Shown piece after piece: positions 11,929 to 23,429 of a DNA stretch of 64,000 nt. A model generated the notes under the pieces. The model had not been told where the DNA came from and did no database searches. It saw nothing but the letters and a program-made list of their open reading frames with translations. Origin of the DNA: Triglochin maritima (Eukaryota; Streptophyta; Magnoliopsida; Alismatales; Juncaginaceae). Position 1 is the first letter of the stretch; each line of letters starts with the position of its first letter. Both the position numbers and the translations under genes were made by a program. The DNA lies in contig OY821774.1 of assembly GCA_963682175.1 (NCBI GenBank), positions 43,104,201 through 43,168,200 on the forward strand, written 5' to 3'.

Positions 11929-14143
11929 TGTAACGTCCCGAAACAGCGGAAGATTTAAAATTTCGAAATAACGAATAAAACTGACAACTCAAGGCGGGAA
12001 CGTCACTAATATATAAATATATAATCCGGGTGCACCCAAAATACATGGAGTTTACAAAAGGTGTACAACTACAATCCAGATGAAAGAAATGAAAATACAA
12101 GTAGTCGTACGATCTCGCAAATGCCGAAGAGGATCCGACTCCAAAGCGCTCCGTCCTCGGTCACCACCCACCGGACCTACTGCGATCCTGAAAAAGATGC
12201 AACAACAATGCCTGAGTTTCCAGAAGGAAACCCCGTATACCAACTCACCTATATGCATGCATCACATAATGAACCTATCATACTAGTAGCATGTCATGGC
12301 ATCAACAGATATGGAAAACAGTTCCCCCGAAGGGTAAAACAGGACATCAGTCCGACAATCAATCATCGGGTCTCCCGAAGAGACCTACTGCAGGCACATG
12401 CAGTCTAGTAGCCCGCGACATCGCACCCCCCACACGCAGCTACACTACACAAGGGTTCGGCAGGGAGCCTCTTTCACGTCTACGCGCCGATAGAAACAGA
12501 TCTGTAAATCTCAGTGGTCGGGGCCACAGGGACCAACGGGGCCGTCGCCCGGAAGGTATAACAACATCATCTCGGTAGGTGCCCAGCCGAGGAAAACAAC
12601 AAGCCGGCACAGCCTCGGCCCAACAATCATCATCGCCGGCACAACCTCGGCGGCATCACCGGCACAGCATCGGTGGTCCATCACAACGTCCGGCACAGCA
12701 TCGGACGGTCCAGACCGAAGTCTGCCAGGTCATCGGGCTCCTCGAGCCGCGAACACCAACCGCGCCGCTATAAAAGCAGGGCAGCGACCTCCGTAGCCCC
12801 AAGGGCCGGTAGTCACCTCACCCAACGCCAGTTGCGTGCCCGCACAACATCAACACTGGGATCCGCGATCCCTCAGGCCTGCTATACTACAAAGTGCCAA
12901 CAATCATCTCAAAGTCACGGTCCATACATGGAGGTGACGCGTCCCGAACACCCACACTCTTCCCAACGGCGGTCCCTGGGCAGGCACGCATCACGCGCCC
13001 ACCGTCACCTCCCGGCTCACGCACAAGGCGAGGACACGGGTTTCCGTGGACAAAGTTGGCGTTCAAAAGGGGAACCAGGAATTCTGTCCTGGGCCCAAAC
13101 GGTCGACCGGAAGAGGTGATTCGGTCGACCGGTTCCAGGAAGGAATCGGTCGACCGTACTCCTAAAACGGTCTACCGCTGCGCTCAAAACAGAACCCCCA
13201 ACGGTCGAACAAGGGTCTAAAACCGGTCGACCGAACGAGGTCAAAATCCGGAGTCTGGTCAACATTAAATTCCACTCTATCGGTCGACCGACTCAGGGGT
13301 CTCGGTCGACCGAAAACAGACAGGGTCAACCTAGTATTCTACGTCATCAAACGGTCGAACGTAAACATACTACCGGTCGAACAAACATGCAATCGGTCGA
13401 ACGCAATATAAATCGGTCGAACAATTCAAACAATAATAACAGGTACACTTAAGTTCCGGTCGAACACAACAAGGACCGGTCGACCGATAACAGGTAGAAA
13501 ATCCCAACTCACCAGCAATAATGCACTACCGGTCGACCGCCCCAAGGCATCGTTCGACCGGTGAAGGTTAAAGTCGGGCAAACAGTGCTAAAACGGTCGA
13601 CCGCCCGAAGGACCCGGTCGACCGTTGGTCGTCTTCAACCTCGCGCCAGCCGAGGATTTACGAAGAAACGCGTCGCCGGAGAGGTCCTCGACCTCCCCCG
13701 ACCGACCAACAACACCCTTCCACAAGGGTGGGCAACAAAATCACACTAATGAGCGGCATACCTCAACCAACGACGACGGAACGCCGGAGCTCGCTCACGC
13801 ACGTCGCCTCCGGTGATCACCCCGCGCGCTCAACTCCGCACCTCTCCCGCACGAGCTCCTTCCTCGCCCGACGCCTCCGCAGCTGCTCCACCAACACGCG
13901 CACCAGCAAGGAAAGAAGAAGGAATGAGGGAAATGAGGAAGAAAGAAGAAAGAAGAAGAAGAACTTGGGTTATAAACCCGAAATTGCTACAGTCCCCTAC
14001 TTCCAAACCCATCACCTCTCCTCCACGCTACAGTACTCGCCTCTCTTCCCTTCCCCATGCACTCCACACAACCCCATGCAAACCATCCTCCTAATCCTCC
14101 TCTAATCACCATTAACCTCCTAATCTCGGTTAGGGACATAACA
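11929..14143 (-). repeat. Tekay 5' LTR
   Basis: Same sequence as 5130-7344 apart from one base noticed. As the upstream LTR in element orientation it should supply the promoter. The CGGTCGACCG array occupies 13099-13629. Small reading frames inside both LTR copies are identical in both and have no recognisable product. Confidence 0.95.
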
Positions 14144-14568
14144 GAACTACTCACTACTCATTACACTAACTATATTAACAAAAGAAAGCATAATACTGAA
14201 ATGAAAGTTAACTAAGAAGGCAAGAAGTATTAAAGAAGCTTTAAAAGGAAGGAAAGACTAAACAAACATGCACAAATTAAAAGACAAGATTAAAAGAACT
14301 AGAAGAATTATTTTATTAACAAATGACTCACATTGAAGGTAGCATTCTTCTCCACCTTGAGTTTTTGCTTCAAGGCTCACTCCTTAGTAGAGAGAATGCC
14401 ACCAAGCAATGGGTAATTACAATGGAAGGTGAAGAGTTCTATTTATAAGCATGGAAAAAGCTAATCCGGGACATTCCCCCGATGTGGGACTAAACCAATA
14501 CCAAAAATAGCCTAAACGAACATTAATACAAGTCCAGGAGAAGTTGGGGCAGATCTGGCATGATCCAG

Positions 14569-14604
14569 ACCGCCAATTGGCGGTTCCAGACCGCCAATTG
14601 GCGG
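14569..14604. repeat. Two adjacent palindromes ACCGCCAATTGGCGGT
   Basis: The 16-bp perfect palindrome occurs twice, the copies centred 21 bp apart, in the LTR of the reverse-strand Athila-like element. It ends 3-8 bp before the insertion point of the solo LTR-A. The intact Athila-like LTR has comparable GC-rich hairpin DNA (GCCGCACA...TGTGCGGC) at about 33181-33206. Confidence 0.75.
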
Positions 14605-15075
14605 CCTATAATGTAGGATTTCATGTTTAATTATACATATATGTTTTCGAAATTTTTATGTATAATAAGGATCAATTTTCAATTTTCTAGAATTTATTGC
14701 ATGCATCGGTTTGTTTTAACAAACTAGTTTCAAAAACTCTATTAAAACAAACACAAAGGGACTTCGAAATTCATACCTAGAAGTTCTCAAAAACTTTTTG
14801 ACGTTTCAGAGATGTTGAGGAAGCCAATCTTCGCTTCTCGTTGCGCCGGATGCCTCCGAGTGTTCACTGAAACCCTAAACAAGGTTGGAGAGAGAGGAGC
14901 TAGCCAATCGATCTCCAAACAAGCTTAGAATCTAGCTACAAACCCCTTCCTTAGCCTCTGAGATTTCTCCTTCCAAAGACTTAGAAAACTAAGAGAATTT
15001 TCGTGGGTTTTTGTGGTGAATTAAGAGAGAAAATAATTATTGAATTGTGTAACCCAATTAGGGAGAATAAGGACC

Positions 15076-15083
15076 TATTTATA
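15076..15083 (-). promoter_or_regulatory. TATA box of LTR-A copy 2
   Basis: TATAAATA on the minus strand, in the same relative place as TATAAATA at 20378-20385 in copy 1. It lies roughly 170-500 bp downstream of the palindrome array, which puts the array in the upstream promoter/U3 part. Confidence 0.6.
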
Positions 15084-15254
15084 GGTTCCAATCTTACTCT
15101 TAATCATGGCTATTCTTTAGCCACGTTTTTCTTTACATTTTCTCTCATAAATTAATTCCTTAATGCATTACATGCACCCACAAAACGTTTGACCAAGTTT
15201 GGAGCTAATCCAACCATCAATCAAATTAATCTCTTAATAATCAAAGGCAGAAAA

Positions 15255-15590
15255 TCGACCGTTGTTCGGTTTACCGAGTCCCACTCGGTTAACCGAATTT
15301 GTCACGATCGTTTAACCGAGTACGTGACGGATGACCGAATCTTAAGGGGAAAAATTCTCTTTAACCGATCGGACCCATTCACGTGTAAGACCGAGTGCTA
15401 TTCGGTTAACCGAAAATATCGGAACTTGACATTGTTCGGTCGACCGTTTCTGGTACGGTACACCGTACCAAAGCTCCAGGCACTTTGGTCAAGTTCGGTC
15501 AATCAATTACGATTATCCGTTCCACGTTCGGTTGACCGATCCATAGATCCTTCGGTCGACCGAACCTCAACGGATTACCGAACTTCTACC
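15255..15590. repeat. CGGTCGACCG-type palindrome array in LTR-A copy 2
   Basis: About a dozen copies of CGGTCGACCG or variants (CGGTTAACCG, CGGTTGACCG, CGGTTTACCG) in about 335 bp. In this copy the TTAA-centred variant is common, so divergence has shifted the centre while keeping the CGG...CCG arms. Confidence 0.75.
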
Positions 15591-17116
15591 CGATTTTGCC
15601 TATTTCAAATTTTGGATTTATTTCCAACAAAATTTGAACTTAAGGGGGTTTTAGCAAATTCACAACTTATGCAATGTATTATCCTATGCAACAATAAATT
15701 ATTGCACCACATAATATATGCATCTCATATGAATTTATCATGATTCTAATTATGTTTATATACAACATAATTGATTTTACTTGTTCACCACATGTGTCAT
15801 ATTTTCTATGAGAAACCCGACACATCATATGAACCAAAAATCAAGCTTCTTGTTTCCCGGTTTCTTGCGGTGTGACCTATGGGAGGATCTAGACTAAGTT
15901 GGCAGTGATATTAAGAGCTTAATATCACAAGCTATAAGCGGTATCTAGCTACACATTATAGCTCCCAATTAGTTAGATGTATTAATTCCACTCGAACCAA
16001 AACCCGATCCATTTAGTGATGGAGTGCACCACTTGTGTCCGTCCCTTGCCTCATGATATTAAGAATACACACAAAGTAGTATTGTGTCATCTTTGTATTA
16101 GTATTCATTTCTTGATCTCTTTAAGCTAGTTATAAATATGTGACTTAACTCAAATCACATTGTGCACATTATAACTTTGCTTTATCAAGGGGCCCACTAA
16201 TATCATCACTCAATTAAGAGGGACAATGATAATCTTTTGACTAACTATCTTCTCCAACAAAAGTTGTACTTAACCAACCAATGCCTTTACACTACACTGA
16301 TCGATAGTTCAAGACACTGATCTAATTAAGTATTCCTTAAGTGATTAGATATAAGTCTCATATCAAAGGACCAAAGACACAGTAAAATATTAATGACACA
16401 GAAACACATTTCTATAATATTTTACTTATTAGGTCTATTCAGTATACAAAAGTAATATTTTCCTCTTTTGCATACCCGTGTCGTCACTCACTTGTAGAGC
16501 TACAATGATCTATGACCAACACGACAATCTTAACTCGGTAATTAATGTCTCATGTTAATTACCATGATTGCGAATATCTTTTGTTTTATGCAAACCAATA
16601 TCTTTCAGAGCTCTACGGTTAAGGACCAAGAGCCTCTTCCTTAACACTTCTAAAAGACGAATAACATAAACAAGGAACAAAATGATTTCTCATTCAATTC
16701 ATAATAATTGGCATTTAAAAGTAAAACTTTTAGAACACATTCCCTTCATATAAAGCCCAGATCCGTCTGGGTCTTCTGGTGTGCTTTCCTTGAAGTGTGT
16801 CTTGGTCTTGGATGCATCTACTCGGTTGTTGGAGCTCCGACCCGAATCGAATTGCCAAAATACTCCCCATGATGGTGTGGAGTTTCCTGTTTTGCTCTTA
16901 GGTCCTTCGGTCTTACGATCATGTCCTTCTCCATTGCATCTCATTCCCTAGGTCTCACAATCAAGTCTTTTTTTCCTGCTTTTGGGTCCTTTCATGGCTC
17001 TTCTCTTCAAACCTCTTTATTTCTGAAAACTAAACATAAAACTCGTCACATAGCATTGCTTAGATGTAAGATAATGGATATAAGATACAAATATGAGCAT
17101 GAAATGATGTCAATCA

Positions 17117-18712
17117 AATACCCCCACACCTAAGTTTTTGCTAGTCCCGAGCAAAACAAAGAAAGAGAAAAGCAAACGAGAAACAAGAAATCCTAACTCA
17201 CTTTCGTAGGAATCACGGTTGCACTTAGCACGTGCAACAAGCCGTTAAACCTCTTTGTTGCCAAGGAGGAGGAGTGTTGTCTCCTGAGGGTTTTCAGCGG
17301 ATATACCCACAAAATCCGAACAAGATGCATTATTCAATCTAGACCTCGACTCGTTGGAAATATTTTGTCGATCAATGGACGCAGTAATCCTACAGGCCGA
17401 CTCTATATAGGTAATCAGTCCACACCTAGCCTAATAAACCATTCGTGCAAGTTAAATAAGGAATTAAGTAAAAGACATGGACAACCTCAAGATCCTCAAG
17501 TGATACAAAGTGTAAGGTCCATTAAGGTTCTTATTTGCATTACCATTTTTTTCTTTTTGTTTCTTTTCACACAATTTTTTTTTCTTTTTATTAGTTGGAG
17601 CTTCATTCTCCCAGGGTCAGGTTTCGTGCATCATTGCCCATGAGGACTTACACTATCACGTACACCTTTCCCCAAATCTCCACATAGGGCAATCCCTACC
17701 ACCCGTGTAACGGGAGTTCGGTCGGCGCATCCCAAGTCAGATGACTCGAAAGCACCAGGCACAAAGTCCCCTCAGACCTACTTTCCCGAGTGATAGGAGC
17801 CGTGCGAGAAGAGAGAACATCTACTCACTTATTTCTTATCTACACATGAACCAAAACCCCTACACTAATGTCTCACAACAAGATTAAGAGGGTCCTTGAC
17901 TACAACAAACTTCCTAAATTAACAAACACGAATTATTGACTCACTAGGTTCAGGGTGGACTTCTTTGAATGTTTGAGCACTGAAACCCTATGATTACTCA
18001 CCCCCAAAGGAAAACTGGGGTGCATCCTAACGACTCGATAAATCCTAAAGCCACGTACTAGATATCCTAATGCATCAAGTTCAAGACAATTTTGGGAGCT
18101 TTCTTTTTACTTTGCCTCTCAACGGTTTTGCACATGCTAAACACACGCAAAACCCACAAAACATTTTCTTTCAAAAACACATGAAGATTTTGAAAGAAAT
18201 GTGAAAATTTTGAAGCACTAGTGAAGCAAAAGAAGACAAGTCACCCAAGGATCATGGCAAGCAGATATATCGATATTAAATGCAGCACACTATCATGACC
18301 CTAACAATGCAAACAAAAGAAAACAAAATCAAAGGAAAAAGACTCAACTATGTACACACGTAAAACACCCCCCCCCCACCTACTTCATGCATTGTCCGCA
18401 ATGAATGCAAGCAAGATACTACATGGATTTATGCATGAAAAAGGAGAGATCTCACCAACGTGAAGTACAAAGGGAAGTGTATGGCTATGTTGATGGACAC
18501 AACCCAAATTCCCTCAAAACCTGTGAGATGCTAAAGAAAGGGTACAAATACGTGAAAGAAATGGAGCCCAAATACACAAGGGTTGGGGCTCACAACAATC
18601 GATGCTCACTGAAGGAGTCTTTTATTGAACTTTTTTTATATATAACTATGTACAAACATAAGTTCCCATCTTCATTTGTCAAAAGACATCATATGGGAAC
18701 CTCAAGAGTGGG
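17117..18712 (-). other. 3' untranslated internal region of the Athila-like element, with polypurine tract
   Basis: No reading frame with homology is visible. On the minus strand the region ends GGTGTGGGGGTATT (17117-17130), a polypurine tract directly before the 3' LTR. Upstream, the order of blocks (GTGATTCCTACGAAAGTGAG, GGGACTAGCAAAAA, AGGTGTGGGGGTATT) is the same as before the 3' LTR at 38899. That supports the same lineage. Reverse transcriptase and integrase are absent. A run of C occurs near 18370. Confidence 0.7.
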
Positions 18713-20128
18713 TCAATGCACTTGGAAAGGGAACATGACACCACGCGGGGCCAAAATACTCATGCGTGGGCCCCCTTCACAAAGAGCACCGGATGAAATG
18801 AGTGGTTCGTGAATTGGACGCAAAGGCGTCTCATTCAAAGGATCAAACTGAAAGAGCTTGAACCTCTCAATAGTTTGGGAAATAAGGGGCAACGGAAGAA
18901 GAGTTTCTCCTGTTGCGCTGCTGAAGTTATGATCGTCAATCCAAACTCTCCAACCAACAGGCTGGTGCGTCGGAACGAGGTCAAGCACCTCGTTATGCAT
19001 GTCCAACTCACCAGGAGAACAGGAAGTGGGTCTCATACCCAAAGTATCCTCCAAGGAACTCCTAATACCATCATGAGCAATGTAGTTGTTTGATGTTCCA
19101 TCATTTCCAAGATGATCAGGAACAATAGTGAGAGACAAACTCTCATCAGGTTGTTTGAAATTGAGGGGACTAGGGAGCTCTTGCTCCACCAGAGGTGAGT
19201 CCTTAGGAGGTACAACAATAAGATCATGTGGCTCAAGGGCCACGGGACAAGAAGATAAGGCACAATCCTGTGCCAACTCATAAAGAAGTTGGTCCATAGT
19301 ATTCTTAATTGGAATCGAATCCTCCACCAAGTGATCGTGAATTGAAACCCCAAGTCCCTCAGACTGACTAGGAGTTTAACTTTGAAAGATTGTGCTTTGA
19401 GTTTGTGTATGTGGTGGTGGTTCGATATCAAAAGATGAATCCTCATGTTGACACGAAAAGTTACTCTCCTCACTTAATTGTTGTGTCAGTTGATTCACTT
19501 GAAGTGTCATATTTTGTATGCGGTCAACGAGGAGGTCCAAGTCAGATCTTGGGAAATTTTGGGGTTGGGTGTTGATGGGCTGAGAATGAGTCCAATGATT
19601 TGAAGTGGGGTGTTGGTAGAATTCTGGGTATTCGGAAGGAGGATACTGGGGTGGAAATGATGTATAAGAATTTGAATACGAATTGTCTCCCCACGAATCC
19701 ATCCCTCTCGGGTTGTACGCGGATGCGTAATGGTCATAATGAACATTTTGGGAAAATGTGTGCTCATACTCAGGCTCTGGGGGAACATAAGGACATTCCC
19801 TGAAATCATGACCACTCAACCCACAATAGTGACACGGTACGGCTACTGGAGCCACTGGTGCACCCATGTCATCTACCACATGCATGAAAGAGGCCAAAGG
19901 TTCTTGTAATGTCTCAGATTGATGACCAACATATGATCCGACGTAACTAGATGGTGGTCTAGCAGTCGGTGCCTCTCTCATGTTACCCCTATATGAAGAT
20001 TGCTCAGTCACACAATGAAGATTATCCCAACCATACAGGGTGTTAGTCTGAGCCACCCCAGGTTGCATGGGTCCGGAGTACCAGGGAGAATCGTCCTGGT
20101 CCCAACAATGATATGGATGGTCGGTCAA
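18713..20128 (-). pseudogene. Gag-like protein of a non-autonomous Athila-like element, N-terminus deleted
   Basis: An open stretch at 19376-20128 continues in the same frame, after one in-frame stop at about 19376, to 18713. A CCHC zinc knuckle CHYCGLSGHDFREC lies in the upstream part, followed by a Tyr/Pro/Ser/Gln-rich region (PPQYPPSEYPEFYQHP) and a short heptad-like stretch (LDLLVDRIQNMTLQVNQLTQ). The normal start is missing: the frame runs directly into the 8-bp remnant of the 5' LTR at 20131. The C-terminal part (about 18713-19330) is acidic and has no domain I recognise. No protease or polymerase follows. The identification rests on the zinc knuckle and on position. Confidence 0.65.
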
Positions 20129-20136
20129 TCACTCAC

Positions 20137-20840
20137 AGTTCGACCGAACTTATAAAAACTTAACTGTTCGGTCGACCGATTGGAAATTTTGGTCGACCGT
20201 TTGGTACGGTTTTGCCAGAATTATTAAGAGAATAATTAGATCATGGGTTGGATTAATTTCAGATTTTGTCAAATAATTTTGAGGATGATTATGTAGGAAA
20301 TTGTGATTGGTTTTAGGGAGAGAAAAACAAGATATGATGGCTAGAGAATAGTTCATGATGTGGGTGATTTATGATGGTATAAATAGGACTCTCACCCTAC
20401 TTGTTTCATAAATGTTAATGCAAATTCTCTCTCCCTAATCTCTCCATTAATCACCACGAAATTCTCTTAATTAGTCAGAGCTTTTGGAGATTAATCTCGT
20501 GGAGCTTTGGAGGGGTTATTACCTGGATTCTAAGCTTGATTTGGAGATTGAATTGGTTAGTTCTTTTCTCTCTAATTTTGTTTAAGAGTTTGGTGAACAC
20601 TTGGAGACGAATCGGTGGGCGATTCGACAGGCAACAGTACTCCGTATCTTTGAAAAGCTTTTAGAGAACCTTTGGGTATGATCCTCTCTTGTTTGTTTAT
20701 TATAATATATGTAGGTTTACATGATATTAGAATAAACACAAAACAATGTACATAAAATTGTTGAAAATATGAAATCGATCATGTATGCTTGTATTAACCA
20801 TTTTAAAATATACACATACATAGGGACACGAAATCCTACA
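20137..20840 (+). mobile_element. LTR-A copy 1, right part
   Basis: Continues the LTR interrupted at 4403, starting within the palindrome array (TTCGGTCGACCG near 20168) and ending ACGAAATCCTACA. It is followed by GGAGA (20841-20845), the partner of GAAGA at 2957-2961. It is collinear with the reverse complement of 14612-15320 of copy 2, including the block CAATCGATCTCCAAACAAGC and the TATA box. Confidence 0.8.
20378..20385 (+). promoter_or_regulatory. TATA box of LTR-A copy 1
   Basis: TATAAATA followed by GGACTCTCACC. The box is conserved in position in copy 2, which suggests that it is the LTR promoter. Confidence 0.6.
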
Positions 20841-21470
20841 GGAGATGGGAAAGCAGGATGAGGGTTTTGGGCGGTCATCATGGTAGATTTTCATTGTTTC
20901 TTGGCCTGGTTTCGGGTTTCGATGTGGACTTTGGTGAATTGGAGATGATTGAAATTGAGAGTTGAAAGCGCCTCCATATCTGAATCCCCCTCCGCTTTAC
21001 CGATTCAATAGTGTTTTCTATCATTTGTTTTTAATTTTTGTGGGATGCAACAAGAATTTCCGATGAAGCGATTAAGAGCGATTGATTTTTGGTCTTGAAT
21101 GTGTTGGTGTTGCTTATGATTTTGAGTTTCACGAGGAGGGGTGTCGTGGGAGGAGATGATGTGGGTGAGGGAGATCAGATTGTCAAAGGTGATGGAGTGC
21201 GGCGAAGAGGCGAAAGCATGGTAAGGGTTTTGGGGGGTCGTCATGGGCAAATTTTGTGGAGTTTAGATGGACGAAGTGAGGGTTTCTGGTCAGAGAGGGG
21301 TTGGGTTGATGGAGGGAAAGTTTATAGAGAGATTAGTCGTTAATAGACGGAAAAATGTCTACTAACAGATATGTGCTTACGAAATGAAATGGTTAAAAAA
21401 GGTTATGCATTTGGGCAACTTTTAATGTTATTTTTTGGTATTGGAGTAATTCGTAACTATTAGATATGCC

Positions 21471-22752
21471 TGACAATCGTGTCGTGTTCATGTACTTTTG
21501 TGTTGGACGATTTTATACTCATGTCGGGATTTCATGTTAAGTACAATTTGAAAAAGATTCATCATGTCTAAATTGAAAATAGTTAAGTGACATGTTATAT
21601 TGATATTTTTCGTTCTTAATAACATTTAATCGACCATTATAAGTAAAAAACAATTGATTGTCTAATAAAATATCCTACTTGTGTCAATTTTGTGTAAAAA
21701 ATAAACATATCATGTAATCGTTTCGTGTACGTGTTAAATTGTGTGTTAATTTATTTATGTTTGTATCTTTACAAATCATCATGATAAAATATTTCAATCA
21801 TACAAAACAATTATGTTAAGTCGTGTCTAAATCGTGTCACACATTTCATGTTGTGCTCGTGTCATGTTATCGTCTATTGTCAGAAATTGTCAGCCATACT
21901 ATCAATGACATATCTTCAAAATTGTAGTTTTTCATTGGCATGCCAACAAATCACCAATTTCTAAACAAATATAGTTAAGATATAATATTTTCAATTTAAG
22001 AGGTAAGATTTACGTGAATTACTATAATATACACTCATTTTATATTGTATATGTACACTGCATTTTTTTATCCGTATCTTTTTATAGAATATCAATTCCA
22101 TATTCATATCTATTTTTAAGGATATGAATACATATTTTTCATATCCAATGTGATATGTGTCCGTATATGCAAATCAAATATGGATTTGGTATCCAAATCC
22201 AATCTGAATCTGATCCATTTACACACGAAGTAGATACACATTGTACCTGTCAATCACATGCAAAAATAACGATTTTGTTTGTATTTGGGTGTTCTTTTTA
22301 TATTTATGATTTCGATTATGAATTGACCCGACCAACCGGATGTTCAACGTTGGCCTTGTTATTGTGGAATGGATATGAGTTGTTTGCAATTTGCATGCAA
22401 TTACATTAGGCGAGTAGAATATGGATTAAATCTGTAAAGCATTGGGATTCGTCGAAAGATGGATAATTCAGCATTAAATTTCATATCACCCAATTTTGAA
22501 TTGACCTACAATTTAACATCACCCTTCTAACAAAGACAGTCGTGTCCGACGCTAGTTGAGGGATGACATTCTAGTATTCTACACTGGCCATGGGAATCGA
22601 GTATGAAATGTGTTCACACTTTGTTGTTCACAATTTGTGTCCATGGCTAAAAATAAGTAAATCATTGACTGTATCAACTATGAAAAAGAAACACCATTTT
22701 TAAAACTTAACATAAACTAGTTATTTGATCCTATATTGATCACTGGGAGACT
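21471..22752. other. Intergenic, AT-rich, no gene
   Basis: No coding region, RNA gene or intact element could be supported. The part 22070-22215 holds GGATATGAATA/CCGTATATG motifs that mirror, in opposite orientation, those at 1797-1930. Confidence 0.45.
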
Positions 22753-23429
22753 GGTATTGTGAGATCTTGAGCCTAATCCTAATCCTAATTGTGCCTTAAT
22801 CTTGTTTAAGTGGAGATTAGGATGGAGTGGAGATGGACGGCTGGGATTGAGAGGGATGGATGAAGGGCTTGGATGTTGTGGATGAGATGAGTGGTTGAGA
22901 TGGAGAGGTGTGGAATGGATGGTGGAGATGGAAGGGCGGGGGAGATATTTAGAGGTGAGTTTCTCTCTCCCTCTCTTTCACGTTTCCCTCTCTCTCGTTC
23001 ATCTCTCTCTCTCTCCAGTGGTGAGCTCCGTGAGTTGGTGCTCCGGCGTGGAGTTGGGTTCGGGCAAGCGGTGGTGGTGGTCGTTTGTCGGTGGCTTGAG
23101 GTGAGTGGTTGGTTCTTTAACCTTTCCGCACATTTGGGTTCTCTCCCTCGACCTTACTCGTGTCTGTGGTTTTGGTTGCTCGTGGCTGGTTGATAGAGGG
23201 TGTTGGAGTGCTCGAGTGAGTCGAGGAGGTGTTGATCGTCGTTTGGACGCGAGGTTCGTCGACGGATCGTGATTTGGGGAGGCGCGCTCGTGGAGGCATC
23301 GTCGTGGTTCTTCTAAGGTCTCTTCAGACCTTCCGGTATGTCAAGCTCACTCACTTAATTATCGTGAGTAGTTGGAAGTCGACGGTAGGCCTTTCGGCTC
23401 GTCGCGAGTAAATGTGCAGCAGATTTCAC

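Larger units (their letters stand above)
5130..14143 (-). mobile_element. Intact Tekay-type chromovirus (Ty3/gypsy LTR retrotransposon)
   Basis: Two 2215-bp LTRs (5130-7344 and 11929-14143) start TGTAACGTCC and end GGGACATAACA. They flank a single open Gag-Pol frame on the minus strand. The 5-bp TSD GAACT is present at 5125-5129 and 14144-14148. A primer-binding site matching initiator Met-tRNA and a polypurine tract are in place. I noticed one base difference between the LTRs (G at 5674, T at 12473). All parts needed for autonomous transposition appear complete. The element lies inside the LTR of the reverse-strand Athila-like element. Confidence 0.97.
14612..16748 (-). mobile_element. LTR-A copy 2, complete solo LTR, reverse strand
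   Basis: A 2137-bp LTR which on the minus strand starts TGAAGGGAATGTG and ends AAATCCTACA. It is flanked by a perfect 5-bp TSD TATAA (14607-14611 and 16749-16753). It matches LTR-A copy 1 block by block in reverse orientation, for example the CTTAACCGT..AGCTCTAAAAGAT block and the region around the TATA box. There is no internal region or second LTR, so it arose by LTR-LTR recombination. It carries a palindrome array at about 15255-15590. Confidence 0.9.
4404..17116 (-). repeat. 3' LTR of the reverse-strand Athila-like element (three pieces)
   Basis: The LTR survives as 4404-5129, 14149-14611 and 16754-17116, about 1.55 kb once the Tekay element, the solo LTR-A and one copy of each TSD are set aside. 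The terminus near 4404-4440 resembles the end of the 33883 LTR. The middle piece holds two adjacent 16-bp palindromes at 14569-14604. The LTR contains no gene. Confidence 0.75.
4404..20131 (-). mobile_element. Athila-like Ty3/gypsy element, reverse strand, with deleted 5' LTR and two younger insertions
   Basis: The element begins TGATTGATC and ends GTCAATCA, flanked by CTCAC on both sides (4399-4403 and 20132-20136). Read on the minus strand, the right end starts TGATTGAC. The 3' LTR begins with the same TGATTGAC at 17116, but after those 8 bases the right end jumps straight into a Gag-like reading frame. So nearly all of the 5' LTR, the primer-binding site and the start of gag are deleted while the TSD survives. 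The 3' LTR end (GTGCACTTGCGGTTAAATA on the minus strand) and the region before the polypurine tract resemble the intact Athila-like element at 32679. The element lies inside LTR-A copy 1. It contains the Tekay element and a solo LTR-A. Confidence 0.8.
2080..21470. mobile_element. Old non-autonomous MULE-like element that hosts the nested retroelement tower
   Basis: Terminal inverted repeats of roughly 120 bp are visible. The left one (about 2080-2200) contains TTACGAATTACTTCAATGCC, AGTTGCCCAAAT, CATAACCTTTTTTAAC and TTCCGTAAGCAC. The reverse complement of 21350-21470 contains the same blocks in the same order with a few changes. Long TIRs around non-coding DNA suit a non-autonomous Mutator-like element. 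Without the nested insertion (2962-20845) it would be about 1.5 kb. A clean 9-bp TSD was not found, so the outer borders are approximate and the superfamily is inferred. Confidence 0.6.

Noticed and set aside
1797..22215. Possible outer hAT-like element enclosing the whole tower
   Set aside because: GGTGCAAACG / TTTACACACG-like ends and mirrored GATACGG motifs are suggestive, but no 8-bp duplication was found and the similarity is weak.
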